Assembly: GCA_015490195.1 (NCBI GenBank)
Contig: WFYG01000045.1
Location: 1 to 45,150 of the forward strand
DNA: 45,150 nt
Origin: Thermovibrio sp.
Lineage (GTDB): Bacteria; Aquificota; Aquificia; Desulfurobacteriales; Desulfurobacteriaceae
Reading direction: 5' to 3'
Shown here: positions 1 to 8,995 of the stretch, piece after piece
Numbering within the stretch: position 1 is the first letter of the stretch
How the letters are laid out: every line of letters starts with the position of its first letter
Position numbers and translations under genes: made by a program
Notes under the pieces: generated by a model
What the model was told of the DNA's origin: nothing
The model's database searches: none
What the model saw: the letters and a program-made list of their open reading frames with translations, nothing else

Positions 1-2
1 AA

Positions 3-611
3 ACAGCACTTGATTACGCAAAACGTTTTGAAGACATAGGCTTTACAAACCTCAAGTTTTCACTGAAAGGCTCGGAAGTTAAAACTACCGTTATTGCCAA
101 CAAACTCTTTGCAGAGAAAACAGACTATCCGATTCATATCGGCATAACAGAGGCTGGAACTTTCATTTCCGGAGCCGTTAAATCGGCTGTTGGAGTTGGA
201 ATACTCCTGTATGAAGGAATTGGAGATACCGTAAGAATCTCCCTATCAACTCACCCAAAAGAGGAAGTAAAGATAGCCTACAAAATCCTCTCTTTCTTAG
301 AGCTCAGAAAACGGGGAGTTGAAGTTATTTCCTGTCCTACGTGCGGAAGGTGCCTGGTTGATGTTGAAACGCTGGCGGAGGAGGTTGAGAGAAGATTGGA
401 ACACATAGACGTTCCACTGAAGGTTGCAGTTATGGGTTGCGCAGTAAACGGCCCCGGAGAGGCGATGTTTGCCGATGTTGGAATAGCCGGCGCAGGCGAC
501 TACTTTATCCTCTTTGTTAAGGGAAAGGTAATAGATAAGCTCTCTCAGTCAGAAGCTTTAGAGAGACTGGTTGAGGAGGCAGAGCGAATTGCAGCCGAAA
601 GGGAAGGTTAA
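3..611 (+). CDS. ispG: 4-hydroxy-3-methylbut-2-enyl diphosphate synthase, 3' part (5' end outside window)
   Basis: This gene encodes the C-terminal 202 residues of IspG (GcpE), the [4Fe-4S] enzyme that reductively converts MEcPP to HMBPP in the MEP isoprenoid pathway. The reading frame is open from base 3. The cluster-binding cysteines are visible: the CPTC pair in CPTCGRC, and the third Cys in MGCAVNGPGEA, the best-conserved GcpE motif. About 150 N-terminal residues (most of the TIM barrel) lie upstream of the window. Another MEP gene, ispF, lies about 9 kb downstream on the same strand. The gene overlaps the start of the following FolB-like gene. Confidence 0.95.
   Translation, partial: TALDYAKRFEDIGFTNLKFSLKGSEVKTTVIANKLFAEKTDYPIHIGITEAGTFISGAVKSAVGVGILLYEGIGDTVRISLSTHPKEEVKIAYKILSFLELRKRGVEVISCPTCGRCLVDVETLAEEVERRLEHIDVPLKVAVMGCAVNGPGEAMFADVGIAGAGDYFILFVKGKVIDKLSQSEALERLVEEAERIAAEREG
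573..579 (+). promoter_or_regulatory. Ribosome binding site deciding the folB-like start
   Basis: GAGGAGG lies nine bases before the TTG at 589, inside the 3' end of ispG. The earlier in-frame TTG at 571 has no purine-rich element at a workable distance, so 589 is the better start. Confidence 0.6.
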
Positions 612-936
612 GAGAACGGTCTTTATTGAAGGTTTAAAACTTCACGTTAAGTGCGGAGTTTACCCTGAAGAGAGGAAGTTGGGAGTGGAGATTGAGCTTG
701 ATGTTGAAGTTTCCTCAGAGGAGTTTGTTGACTATCAGGAGCTTTACAGGACAGTTCTGGAAGTTTCAGAGGAGACCTATACATACATTGAGGAGTTTCA
801 AGATAACTTGTTGAATAATATTCTTAAAAAATGGAATCCCGATTTTGTTAGAATAAAATCTGTTAAACTTAGTATGCCCTTTCAGAACAGCTTTAAGGGA
901 GCGGGGGTTGAGCTGATATGGGAGAGAGAAAAATAG
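589..936 (+). CDS. FolB-like (dihydroneopterin aldolase fold) protein, catalytic Lys apparently missing
   Basis: A protein of about 115 residues resembling the T-fold enzyme FolB (dihydroneopterin aldolase, folate synthesis). The N-terminal pattern VFIEGLKLHVKCGVYPEER matches the FolB start, with a Glu at the usual substrate-anchoring region. A second conserved Glu occurs in the central helix (YIEEFQDN). In typical FolB the C-terminal strand carries a KP pair whose Lys is catalytic. Here that site reads SMPFQNS, with Met in place of Lys. It may therefore be a diverged paralogue or use another residue. I chose the TTG at 589 because of a strong SD at 573-579; a longer form from TTG 571 is possible. 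It overlaps ispG by 23 bases and the GGDEF gene by 19. Confidence 0.7.
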   Translation: MQPKGKVKRTVFIEGLKLHVKCGVYPEERKLGVEIELDVEVSSEEFVDYQELYRTVLEVSEETYTYIEEFQDNLLNNILKKWNPDFVRIKSVKLSMPFQNSFKGAGVELIWEREK

Positions 937-1997
937 AGTGCAAACTGCTGAAGCAGGTAAGAGAAAAAAAGAAACTCACTCCTTCCGAACTCCAGAAGAT
1001 AACGGAGATTGCAAAGGAGGAGCTCCGCTTCCTTGCCAGGAACAACATTCCCCTCATACCGGAAAACTACGTCCTCTGGTTTGAAATATTCTGCTACATA
1101 CTGGAAAACGACCTGAAGCTCTCAGACCTTGAGATAATGGGGCTCTTTAAGGAGAAATATCCAACTACAACGGAAGTTGAGAACGTTCTTATAGAAGTTG
1201 AACCGGAGGAGAAAGAACTTGTAAAAAGGGTAGCTTCTGAGATAGTTTCTGAAATAGACAGTGTAATAGAGAGTCTTGAAAGACACAACCAGAACCTTTC
1301 CAGGAAAGAGGAGTCCTTTAAGGAGATAAAGGAGAACGTAGAAGACCGTTCAGTAAAGGACATGGTCGGTCAGGTTCTCGTGGAGCTCCAGGAAATAAGG
1401 AAGCAGAACGAAGAGCTCAAAAAACGGCTTGAGGAGGCCAACAGCCAGATAAAAAAGTTAACTGAAGAGCTTGAGGAAAGGAAAAAAGAAGCAACTATTG
1501 ATTTCCTGACGCAGGTTGCAAACAGAGCAAGCTTTGACAGAGCTCTCTCAGACATGGTCAACGACTTCTACAGAAGGAACTACCCATTTGCTCTGATAAT
1601 GATTGATATAGACGATTTCAAAAAAATCAACGACACCTATGGCCATCAGGCCGGTGATTACGTTCTCCAGGAGCTTGCACGGGTTCTTAAAAGCCAGCTG
1701 AGAGCCAGAGACGTTATAGCCCGCTACGGCGGAGAGGAGTTTGCAATTCTCCTTCCCGGGGTTACCTTCAGCCAGGCTTTGAGAGTCGCAGAGAGGCTCA
1801 GGAAGTCAATAGAGAAACACCTCTTCAAATACAAAGACGTTCAGATACCTGTAACGATAAGCCTCGGCGTTGCGATGATGAGAGACGGGCTTGACGAAAC
1901 GGCGATTGTTGAAAAGGCCGATAAAGCCTTATACCTTGCAAAGCGTTCCGGCAAAAACCAGGTAAAGACAGATCTAGACGTGGAGCTTGAGGAGTGA
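918..1997 (+). CDS. GGDEF-domain diguanylate cyclase
   Basis: A predicted soluble diguanylate cyclase that makes c-di-GMP from two GTP. The C-terminal GGDEF domain (about 195-350) begins with DFLTQVANRASFD and contains GGEEF at 271-275. An RxxD inhibitory site (RARD) sits at the usual distance before it, so product inhibition is expected. The N-terminal region (about 1-110) has the PENYVLWFEIFCYIL pattern seen at the front of several bacterial GGDEF proteins. Residues about 120-195 form a strongly charged coiled coil, probably the dimerising signal helix. No transmembrane segment is visible. It overlaps the FolB-like gene by 19 bases and meets queH at a GTGA overlap. Confidence 0.92.
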   Translation: MGERKIECKLLKQVREKKKLTPSELQKITEIAKEELRFLARNNIPLIPENYVLWFEIFCYILENDLKLSDLEIMGLFKEKYPTTTEVENVLIEVEPEEKELVKRVASEIVSEIDSVIESLERHNQNLSRKEESFKEIKENVEDRSVKDMVGQVLVELQEIRKQNEELKKRLEEANSQIKKLTEELEERKKEATIDFLTQVANRASFDRALSDMVNDFYRRNYPFALIMIDIDDFKKINDTYGHQAGDYVLQELARVLKSQLRARDVIARYGGEEFAILLPGVTFSQALRVAERLRKSIEKHLFKYKDVQIPVTISLGVAMMRDGLDETAIVEKADKALYLAKRSGKNQVKTDLDVELEE

Positions 1998-2602
1998 GAG
2001 TTCTTCTTCACATCTGTTGTGCTCCTTGTGCTTGCTACCCTATAAAGTGGCTGAAAGAAAAGGGATACGAAGTAGTAGGTCTCTGGTACAACCCCAACAT
2101 TCACCCCTGTACAGAGTTCGTTAAGCGTATGGAAACCGTTAAGAAGCTGGAAAGGATAGAGAACATAAAGGTTATCTACTTTGACACCTACGAGCCTGAA
2201 AAGTGGTTCAGAGCCGTTGCTTTCAGGGAAGAAAAGCCCGTAAGATGTCAGATCTGCTACTCAATGCGCCTTGAGATGGCGGCAGCTGTGGCAAAGAAGG
2301 GAAAGTTTGATGCCTTTACCTCCACTCTTTTCTACTCAAAATACCAAAAGCGGGAACTGATGGTTCCTCTTGCAGAGAGTGCAGCTCAGAAATTCGGAGT
2401 GAAATTCCTGAACGTTGACTTCAGGGAAGGATGGAAAGAGGGAATAGAGATTTCAAAGGCAGAGGGTCTCTACCGTCAACAGTACTGCGGCTGTCTCTAC
2501 TCTGAAAAGGAGCGCTACTGCCCTAAGGGAAAACCGAAGTCTGAGTGGGTTATCGGTCAGGTTCTTGAAGAGGCTGAGAGGGTAATTTCTCACTTTAAAT
2601 AA
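1994..2602 (+). CDS. queH: Epoxyqueuosine reductase QueH
   Basis: QueH (formerly DUF208) carries out the last step of queuosine synthesis in tRNA anticodons, reducing epoxyqueuosine. It replaces the cobalamin-dependent QueG in many bacteria. The 202-residue protein starts with LLHICCAPC, the diagnostic CCxPC motif (C8, C9, C12). Further conserved cysteines occur in CQICYSMRLE and QQYCGCLYSE near the C-terminus, consistent with an iron-sulfur cluster and a redox disulfide. The GTG start overlaps the TGA of the upstream gene in a four-base GTGA, so translation is probably coupled. Confidence 0.92.
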   Translation: MRVLLHICCAPCACYPIKWLKEKGYEVVGLWYNPNIHPCTEFVKRMETVKKLERIENIKVIYFDTYEPEKWFRAVAFREEKPVRCQICYSMRLEMAAAVAKKGKFDAFTSTLFYSKYQKRELMVPLAESAAQKFGVKFLNVDFREGWKEGIEISKAEGLYRQQYCGCLYSEKERYCPKGKPKSEWVIGQVLEEAERVISHFK

Positions 2603-2648
2603 TAACCTTTATAATTCCTTCAGTTTAAAAACTTTTCAGGAGGCGAAC

Positions 2649-5177
2649 TTGTCAAAAAACCCCTTCTCAGAATCTGAGCGTATCTGGGTTTTAGACGGCG
2701 GAATGGGAACAATGCTTATGAAGAAGGGGGTTGACGTTAACTATGCGCCGGAGCTCCTCAACGTAGAAAAACCGGAAGTCTTAAAGGAGATACACTCTGA
2801 GTACATAGAGGCGGGAGCAGACATAATTGAAACAAATACCTTCGGCAGCAACAGGATAAAGCTTTCACACTACGGCCTAGAAGATAGAGTGAAAGAACTC
2901 ACGGCAGCCGGAGTAAAGATTGCAAAGGAAGTTGCCAGAGGGAGAGCTCTCGTTGCCCTCTCTGTAGGTCCCACCGGCGTTTTCGTTGAGCCGGTTGGAG
3001 ACTACACCTTTGACGAAATTGTTGACGTCTTTAAAGAGCAGATAGAGGCAGGAGCAGAGGCGGGAGCAGATTTAATCCTGATTGAAACCATGTCTGATAT
3101 AAAAGAGGCAAAGGCTGCAGTTGTTGCGGCTCAGGAGGTCTGCGACCTTCCCGTTATGGTCAGTATGACCTATCAGGAAGACGGAAGAACCCTCCTTGGA
3201 ACTCCCCCTGAAGTTTCGGCTGCAATCTTTGAGGGTTTTAAAGTTGCCGCAGTTGGAGCCAACTGCTCCTTAGGGCCTGAGAGCTTTGTAGACCTTGTGA
3301 AAAGAATGGCATCTGTAACCGAAACTCCCATAGTTGTTTATGCAAACGCCGGCCTCCCGATTCTAAAAGACGGGAAGACAATCTACCCTGAACCTCCTGA
3401 AACCTTTGGTGAGTACGCTGTTGAGTTTGTAAAAGCGGGAGCAAACATAATAGGGGGCTGCTGCGGAACGACTCCAGACCACATAAGGGCAATAAAAGAG
3501 GCAGTTAAAGACCTGAAGCCAGTAAAGAGAGACCCGATTAGAGGCGTGAAAGTTGCCAGTAGAACAAAACTTGTTTTTTTAGGAAGTGGCCACCCTACAG
3601 GGATAATAGGAGAAAGGATAAACCCAACTGGTAAAAAGAGGCTTCAGGAAGCCCTTAAAAAGGGCGACTTCTCGATAGTAAAAGAAGAGGCCAAAAAACA
3701 GACAGAGGAGGGAGCAGACCTTTTAGATGTTAACGTTGGCGTTCCCGGAATAGACGAGCCCTCTGCAATGAGAGAGGCCATAAAAGTTGTAATGGAGACG
3801 ACAGACCTTCCCCTCGTTATTGATAGTAAAGACCCGAAAGCTATTGAAGAAGCCCTGAAAATGTGCGACGGGAGGCCGATCGTTAACTCCTGTTCCGGCG
3901 AAGAGAAAGACATAGAAAATATTCTTCCTCTGGTGAAAAAGTACGGAGCCAACGTCCTGCTCCTTGCCATAGACGACGAAGGACTGAAAGAGAAGGCAGA
4001 TGATAGGGTTGAGATAGTGAAGAGGCTCTTAGGTGAATGTCAAAAGTTAGGAATATCAAAGGACTCAACAGTTGCAGACGTTTTAAACCTTGCAGTCAGC
4101 GCAATGCCAGACTCCACCGTTGAAACTTTAAAGGCTATAAGGCTCGTTAAAGAACGGTTTGGAATAGCCACAACTCTGGGAGTAAGCAATGTCTCCTTTG
4201 GACTTCCTGCCCGCCCTCTCATAAACTCGGCTTTTATGGCAATGGCCATCTACAACGGCCTTGACTCTGGAATAGTCAATACAGGCGACTCCAGAATGGT
4301 TGAGACTATCTACGCTTCAGACGTTCTTGTAGGTAAAGACAGGGGAGCCCAGAGGTTCGTTGAGAAGTTCCAGAACTATAAACCCAAAGGAGAGGATAAA
4401 GAGTGCAGGGAGCTCCTCAAAAAAATCTGCCAACTCACCTGCTCTTTTGTCGGAGGAGAGAAGGTCTCTTTAGAGTTTGAGCCCAAAGGAGAGAAAAAGG
4501 AAGAGAGGGGGGAGTCTAAAGAGGAAGAGGGAGCTCCCCCCGGCGTTTTAGGTGAAATATTCCGGAAAGTTTTAGAGGGAGACAGGGAGGGAATTGTTGA
4601 GCCGACGGAGAGAGCTCTCTCAGAGTTTGATCCGGTTGAGATAAGCGATAGAGCTCTCATTCCTGCCTTAGACGTTGTCGGAAAGCGGTTTGAGAAGGGA
4701 GAGATATTCCTTCCCCAGATGCTCAGGTCTGCACAGGCCGTTCAGTCTGCTTTTGAGATTCTAAAGAGGGAAATGAAAAAGAAAGGAGGAGACGTTAAGC
4801 TTGGCGGGAAGATAGTTATGGCAACAGTTCACGGAGACGTCCACGAGATAGGGAAAAACATCGTTATAACAATGCTTGAAAACAGCGGTTTTGACGTTGT
4901 TGACCTCGGAACTAACGTTCCTCCTGAAAAAGTTGTTGAGGCCGCTAAAAAAGAGAGGGCAGACGTTGTTGGTCTCAGCGCCCTTATGACTACAACCCTT
5001 CCCGCCATGGAAGAAACAATTAAAGCCATAAGAGAAGCGGGGCTTGATATACCTGTAATAGTTGGAGGAGCTGTTGTAACTCCCGAGTATGCCGAGTCAA
5101 TAGGCGGTATTTACGGCGGAGACGCCCAGCAAGCTGTTAAAATTGTCAAAAAACTGCTCAACCTGGAGGAGAAATGA
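2649..5177 (+). CDS. metH: Cobalamin-dependent methionine synthase lacking the SAM reactivation domain
   Basis: MetH transfers a methyl group from methyl-tetrahydrofolate via cobalamin to homocysteine. Three modules are visible. The homocysteine-binding barrel (about 1-295) has zinc ligands C206, C271 and C272. The pterin-binding barrel spans about 315-580. The cobalamin cap plus Rossmann domain (about 645-842) has the DVHEIGKN motif, whose H732 should coordinate cobalt. A charged low-complexity linker lies near 615-640. The protein stops at 842 residues, so the fourth domain of E. coli MetH (about 1200 residues), which binds SAM for reductive reactivation, is absent. The TTG start has AGGAGG at 2638-2643, five bases upstream. 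The stop overlaps apt by four bases (ATGA). Confidence 0.95.
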   Translation: MSKNPFSESERIWVLDGGMGTMLMKKGVDVNYAPELLNVEKPEVLKEIHSEYIEAGADIIETNTFGSNRIKLSHYGLEDRVKELTAAGVKIAKEVARGRALVALSVGPTGVFVEPVGDYTFDEIVDVFKEQIEAGAEAGADLILIETMSDIKEAKAAVVAAQEVCDLPVMVSMTYQEDGRTLLGTPPEVSAAIFEGFKVAAVGANCSLGPESFVDLVKRMASVTETPIVVYANAGLPILKDGKTIYPEPPETFGEYAVEFVKAGANIIGGCCGTTPDHIRAIKEAVKDLKPVKRDPIRGVKVASRTKLVFLGSGHPTGIIGERINPTGKKRLQEALKKGDFSIVKEEAKKQTEEGADLLDVNVGVPGIDEPSAMREAIKVVMETTDLPLVIDSKDPKAIEEALKMCDGRPIVNSCSGEEKDIENILPLVKKYGANVLLLAIDDEGLKEKADDRVEIVKRLLGECQKLGISKDSTVADVLNLAVSAMPDSTVETLKAIRLVKERFGIATTLGVSNVSFGLPARPLINSAFMAMAIYNGLDSGIVNTGDSRMVETIYASDVLVGKDRGAQRFVEKFQNYKPKGEDKECRELLKKICQLTCSFVGGEKVSLEFEPKGEKKEERGESKEEEGAPPGVLGEIFRKVLEGDREGIVEPTERALSEFDPVEISDRALIPALDVVGKRFEKGEIFLPQMLRSAQAVQSAFEILKREMKKKGGDVKLGGKIVMATVHGDVHEIGKNIVITMLENSGFDVVDLGTNVPPEKVVEAAKKERADVVGLSALMTTTLPAMEETIKAIREAGLDIPVIVGGAVVTPEYAESIGGIYGGDAQQAVKIVKKLLNLEEK

Positions 5178-5734
5178 GCTTTAACGAAACAGACTTAAAC
5201 ATTCATAAGGAGATAGAGGAGCTTAAGTCCCTCATAAGAGACGTTCCAGACTTTCCAAAACCCGGAATAGTCTTTAAAGACATAACCCCTCTTCTCCATA
5301 CACCCTGGGCTTTTCAAAAGGTTATAGACTACATAGGAAACAGATACATCGGTGCAGGAGTTGAGATAGTTGCAGGGATAGAGTCAAGGGGATTTATACT
5401 TGCAGCAGCCCTTGCCTATAAAATTGGAGCCGGACTTGCCATAATCAGGAAGCCCGGAAAACTTCCCTATAAAACAATTAAAGCCACATACACTCTGGAG
5501 TACGGAGAGGACAGCATAGAGATACACGAAGATGCCATACAGGAGGGAACGAAAGTAGTTCTCATAGACGATGTTCTTGCAACAGGCGGAACAATGAGTG
5601 CAGCAATAGACCTTGTTGAGAAGTTAGGAGGAAACATCATAAGCGTTGACTTCCTTTTAGAGCTTACCTTCCTTGAAGGAAGGAAGAAAATTGAGGAGAG
5701 AGGATACCCCGTATTTTCACTCATAAAGTTCTAA
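5174..5734 (+). CDS. apt: Adenine phosphoribosyltransferase
   Basis: Apt salvages adenine by joining it to PRPP to form AMP. The 186-residue protein shows the family start ([20 protein letters not shown]), the flexible-loop region around GIESRGF, and the PRPP-binding motif [13 protein letters not shown]. It has about a dozen extra N-terminal residues compared with many Apt proteins. Its ATG overlaps the metH stop by four bases, and fabF follows 11 bases downstream, so it is part of the same transcription unit. Confidence 0.95.
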   Translation: MSFNETDLNIHKEIEELKSLIRDVPDFPKPGIVFKDITPLLHTPWAFQKVIDYIGNRYIGAGVEIVAGIESRGFILAAALAYKIGAGLAIIRKPGKLPYKTIKATYTLEYGEDSIEIHEDAIQEGTKVVLIDDVLATGGTMSAAIDLVEKLGGNIISVDFLLELTFLEGRKKIEERGYPVFSLIKF

Positions 5735-5745
5735 GGAGTAGAAAA

Positions 5746-6987
5746 ATGGGAAGGAGAGTTGTTGTTACAGGACTGGGAGTTATTTCGCCTGTGGGGAGCT
5801 CCGTCAGCAAATTCTGGGAGAGCCTGACGGCGGGAAAGTCTGGAATCGGCAGAATCACAAAGTTTGATCCTGAAGGCTATCCCGTCCAGATAGCTGGAGA
5901 GGTAAAAGACTTTGACCCACTGGAGTACTTTGACAGGAAAGAGGTCAGGAGGACAGACCCTTTCATCCAGTTTGCAGTTGGGGCTGCCGTTCAGGCTGTC
6001 AAGAGTTCAGGTTTGGAAGAGTCAGACGTAGATAAAACGAGGGTTGGTGTTCTCATAGGTTCGGGAATTGGTGGTCTTTCAACGATAGAGCAACAGCTGA
6101 AAATACTGTGGGAGAAGGGACCAAGGCGTGTATCTCCTTTCTGCGTTCCCATGGAGATAATAAACATGGCTTCAGGCCTTGTCTCAATCAGATTCGGATA
6201 TAAAGGTCCTAACATCTCCGTTGTTACTGCCTGTGCAACGGGAACCCACGCAATAGGAGAGGCCTACAGGACTATCCAGTACGGCGATGCAGACGTTATG
6301 GTCGCCGGAGGAACTGAAAGCTGTATAACCCCCTTAGCAGTTGCAGGTTTTGCTGCCGCTAAAGCCCTCTCTACACGTAACGACGAGCCTGAGAAGGCCA
6401 GCAGGCCTTTTGAGAAGAACAGAGACGGCTTTGTAATGGGAGAGGGTGCAGGAATTGTTGTTCTTGAAGAGCTTGAGCATGCAAAAAGGAGGGGAGCCAA
6501 GATACTTGCAGAGGTTGTAGGGTATGGAACCAGCGGAGACGCCTACCACATGACCGCTCCAGCTCCGGGAGGAGAGGGTGCCGCGAGAGCTATGGCAAAT
6601 GCCCTGAAGGACGCTGGAGTAAAGCCGGAAGAGATAGACTACATAAACGCCCATGGAACTTCAACAAAGTTCAACGACCTCTTTGAGACGATGGCGATAA
6701 AAAGGGTTTTCGGGGAGCACGCCTATAAAGTGAAGATAAGCAGTATAAAGTCCATGATAGGCCACCTTCTCGGAGCTGCCGGAGGAGTTGAGGTCGTCTC
6801 ATCAGTTATGACTCTTCAAACCGGCGTTATTCCTCCGACAATTAACTACGAGGAGCCCGACCCTGAGTGTGACCTTGACTACACGCCAAACAAGGCCGTT
6901 AAGACCGACGTCAGGTACGTTCTTAAAAACTCTTTTGGCTTTGGTGGAACAAACGCCTGCCTCGTCCTGAAGAGGTACGAAGGTTGA
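5746..6987 (+). CDS. fabF: 3-oxoacyl-[acyl-carrier-protein] synthase II
   Basis: FabF is the condensing enzyme that elongates acyl-ACP with malonyl-ACP in type II fatty acid synthesis. The 413-residue length is normal for the family. The catalytic triad falls where expected: C163 in TACATGTH, H303 in NAHGTST and H340 in [11 protein letters not shown]. It starts with ATG after AAGGAG. The TGA overlaps the TTG start of rnc (TTGA). In many bacteria rnc directly follows acpP-fabF, and that order is kept here, although no acpP or fabG lies immediately upstream. Confidence 0.96.
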   Translation: MGRRVVVTGLGVISPVGSSVSKFWESLTAGKSGIGRITKFDPEGYPVQIAGEVKDFDPLEYFDRKEVRRTDPFIQFAVGAAVQAVKSSGLEESDVDKTRVGVLIGSGIGGLSTIEQQLKILWEKGPRRVSPFCVPMEIINMASGLVSIRFGYKGPNISVVTACATGTHAIGEAYRTIQYGDADVMVAGGTESCITPLAVAGFAAAKALSTRNDEPEKASRPFEKNRDGFVMGEGAGIVVLEELEHAKRRGAKILAEVVGYGTSGDAYHMTAPAPGGEGAARAMANALKDAGVKPEEIDYINAHGTSTKFNDLFETMAIKRVFGEHAYKVKISSIKSMIGHLLGAAGGVEVVSSVMTLQTGVIPPTINYEEPDPECDLDYTPNKAVKTDVRYVLKNSFGFGGTNACLVLKRYEG

Positions 6988-7697
6988 TAAGGAGAGAGAA
7001 ACTGGCTGAGCTTGAGAGGAGGCTTGGTTACTCTTTTAAAAATAAAGGACTTTTAAAGAGAGCTCTCATCCATCGTTCCTTCGCTTTTGAGAAGGAGACC
7101 GGCGAAAACTACGAAGTTTTAGAGTTCTTAGGGGACGCTGTTATCGGTCTCATAGTTAGTGAAGAGCTTATAAAGAGGTTTCCTGAAAAGAGTGAGGGGG
7201 AGCTCTCCCAGATCCGCTCTTTCCTGGTCAGCGAGCCCTCACTCTCTGAGCTTGCAAAAACCATAGACCTTGGGAAGTTCCTCTACCTTGGCAGGGGAGA
7301 GAAGAGGAGTGGGGGAAGCAAAAAGTCCTCTCTCCTTTGCGATGTCTTTGAGGCTGTTTTCGGAGCTCTCTACTTAGACGCAGGGTTTGAGAAGGCCAAA
7401 GAGATATTCAGGGAGAAGTTCTTAGGGAAACTATGGGATATACTGGAGAACGCCATTACCTATAAGGACTTTAAAAGCTACCTTCAGGAGATTACCCAGA
7501 GGGAGTTTAAGGAGCTTCCTTCCTACACCCTCGTAGAGACAGAGGGGCCTGAACACGAGAAAACCTTTAGGGTGGAGTGTAGAGTTAGAGACCTTATAAC
7601 CGTTGGTACAGGCAGGTCAAAAAAGGCTGCAGAACAGGAAGCGGCTAAAGAGATGCTCAAGCTTCTGGGGGTGATAGGTGATAAGAGAAAGTCTTAA
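6984..7697 (+). CDS. rnc: Ribonuclease III
   Basis: RNase III cleaves double-stranded RNA in rRNA precursor processing and mRNA control. The 237-residue protein has the catalytic signature [12 protein letters not shown] in the N-terminal nuclease domain, with the second acidic cluster around [16 protein letters not shown]-terminal double-stranded RNA binding domain (about 155-230) ends in the typical [16 protein letters not shown] helix. The TTG start lies within a TTGA overlap with fabF, consistent with translational coupling. Confidence 0.96.
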   Translation: MIRREKLAELERRLGYSFKNKGLLKRALIHRSFAFEKETGENYEVLEFLGDAVIGLIVSEELIKRFPEKSEGELSQIRSFLVSEPSLSELAKTIDLGKFLYLGRGEKRSGGSKKSSLLCDVFEAVFGALYLDAGFEKAKEIFREKFLGKLWDILENAITYKDFKSYLQEITQREFKELPSYTLVETEGPEHEKTFRVECRVRDLITVGTGRSKKAAEQEAAKEMLKLLGVIGDKRKS

Positions 7698-8256
7698 AAT
7701 AGCTCTGGTTTCCTCTTCACCCAGGAGAAGAGAGATCCTTGAAATGGCAGGATTCAAATTCAGAGTTATAAAGGTTGAGGCTGAAGAGAGAGTTTTTCCT
7801 TCTCCTTACAAAACTGCTGTAGAGAACTCAAAACTCAAACTTGAGGCTGCCAGAGGACTCATTCAACCGAGAGAGGTTGGCCTTTCGGCAGACACAATAG
7901 TTGTTTTAGGGGACGAAATTCTCGGAAAACCCTCCTCTCTTGAAGAGGCTGTTGAGTACCTTAAACGTCTCTCTGGTTCCTGGCACACCGTAATAACCGG
8001 TTTCTCAATTCTTTTGGAAGACAAGATCGTCTCCTCCTACGAAGAGACCAGGGTAAAGTTTAAAAGGCTCACGGCTTCAGAGATAGAGTGGTACATTTCA
8101 ACAGGCGAACCCCTTGATAAGGCGGGAGCCTACGGCGTTCAGGGTAAAGGAGCTCTCTTCATAGAACGAATAGACGGTGACTATTACAACGTTATGGGAC
8201 TTCCTGTTGGAAAAATTTACGATATACTTACATTAGAATTACAACCAAGAAGATGA
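7678..8256 (+). CDS. maf: Maf-family nucleoside triphosphate pyrophosphatase
   Basis: Maf proteins hydrolyse non-canonical or excess nucleoside triphosphates (dTTP/UTP or 7-methyl-GTP) to monophosphates. The 192-residue sequence has the family start ALVSSSPRRREILEMAG, the central LSADTIVVLGDEILGKP and the C-terminal DKAGAYGVQGKGA. I cannot decide the subfamily with certainty; the DKAGAYGVQGKG form suits the dTTP/UTP group. The GTG start gives a 20-base overlap with rnc. Confidence 0.92.
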   Translation: MIRESLKIALVSSSPRRREILEMAGFKFRVIKVEAEERVFPSPYKTAVENSKLKLEAARGLIQPREVGLSADTIVVLGDEILGKPSSLEEAVEYLKRLSGSWHTVITGFSILLEDKIVSSYEETRVKFKRLTASEIEWYISTGEPLDKAGAYGVQGKGALFIERIDGDYYNVMGLPVGKIYDILTLELQPRR

Positions 8257-8266
8257 GGAAGAGGAA

Positions 8267-8995
8267 ATGGATTTAGGGGCTGTTACGTTAGTTGTTGCCA
8301 TAACTTTTGCAGGAATAGGTATTTTCATGGGTATACTTATTTCTCGCTTACTCTCAAAGAGAGAAGAACATCAACCTGACTTCTTAAAAGTAGAGGAGAA
8401 GGTAGATGGTCTTGTAGATAGATTAAATCACCTTGCCGAAGAGATAAGCGGAAGGCTGAAAGAGATACGGCAAGGGAACGTAGAGGAACTTAAGCAGGAA
8501 GTGTCCGGACTTCTGTCTGAGATAGAGAGATTGAAGAGGGAGCTTCACCAGTTAGACCTCTCAAAAAACAGCATTTCCCTGCTTGATGACACAGAAAACA
8601 GGCTAAGAGAAATAGAATTTAACCTTCCCCGTATAGATGAGTCTCTTCTTACTCAAATAAAAGACAACCTGATTATTCTCAGAAACGATGTAACCAACCT
8701 CCTTCTTAAAATGAAAGAGAAGGAGTCAAAACCGGTACCTGCATTTGATCCCTCGTTACTTGAACCGGCTGTGGACTCCTTAAATACGGCGATAGAGCTC
8801 TCAAAAAAGCTTAATGCTCTTCTTGTTAAAGGAGAATTAACAGCCCTTGCGGCTTCCTTTAAAAACGAAGATCTCTCATCGTTTGTGAAAGAGCTTGATG
8901 ATCAGGCTATCAACTCAAAAGAGCTGGTTGTCCTTCTGGAAGATGCTAAGAAAAAACTGGAAGAGGTGAGAAATGAAGCTTCTTTACGTAGATGA
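8267..8995 (+). CDS. Membrane-anchored coiled-coil protein, unknown function
   Basis: I do not recognise this 242-residue protein as a named family. One hydrophobic segment at about 5-28 should anchor it in the inner membrane. The rest is charged and largely helical, with heptad-like stretches at about 40-110 and 115-150 and a less regular C-terminal part. It has no enzymatic motif. A good SD (GAGGAAGAGG) precedes the ATG. Its 3' end overlaps the response regulator gene by 23 bases, so the two products may work together, for example as a membrane scaffold for a phospho-receiver. That pairing is inference. Confidence 0.7.
   Translation: MDLGAVTLVVAITFAGIGIFMGILISRLLSKREEHQPDFLKVEEKVDGLVDRLNHLAEEISGRLKEIRQGNVEELKQEVSGLLSEIERLKRELHQLDLSKNSISLLDDTENRLREIEFNLPRIDESLLTQIKDNLIILRNDVTNLLLKMKEKESKPVPAFDPSLLEPAVDSLNTAIELSKKLNALLVKGELTALAASFKNEDLSSFVKELDDQAINSKELVVLLEDAKKKLEEVRNEASLRR

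Noticed and set aside
2603-2648. A SAM or cobalamin riboswitch before metH
   Set aside because: The gap is only 46 bases and contains just the RBS.
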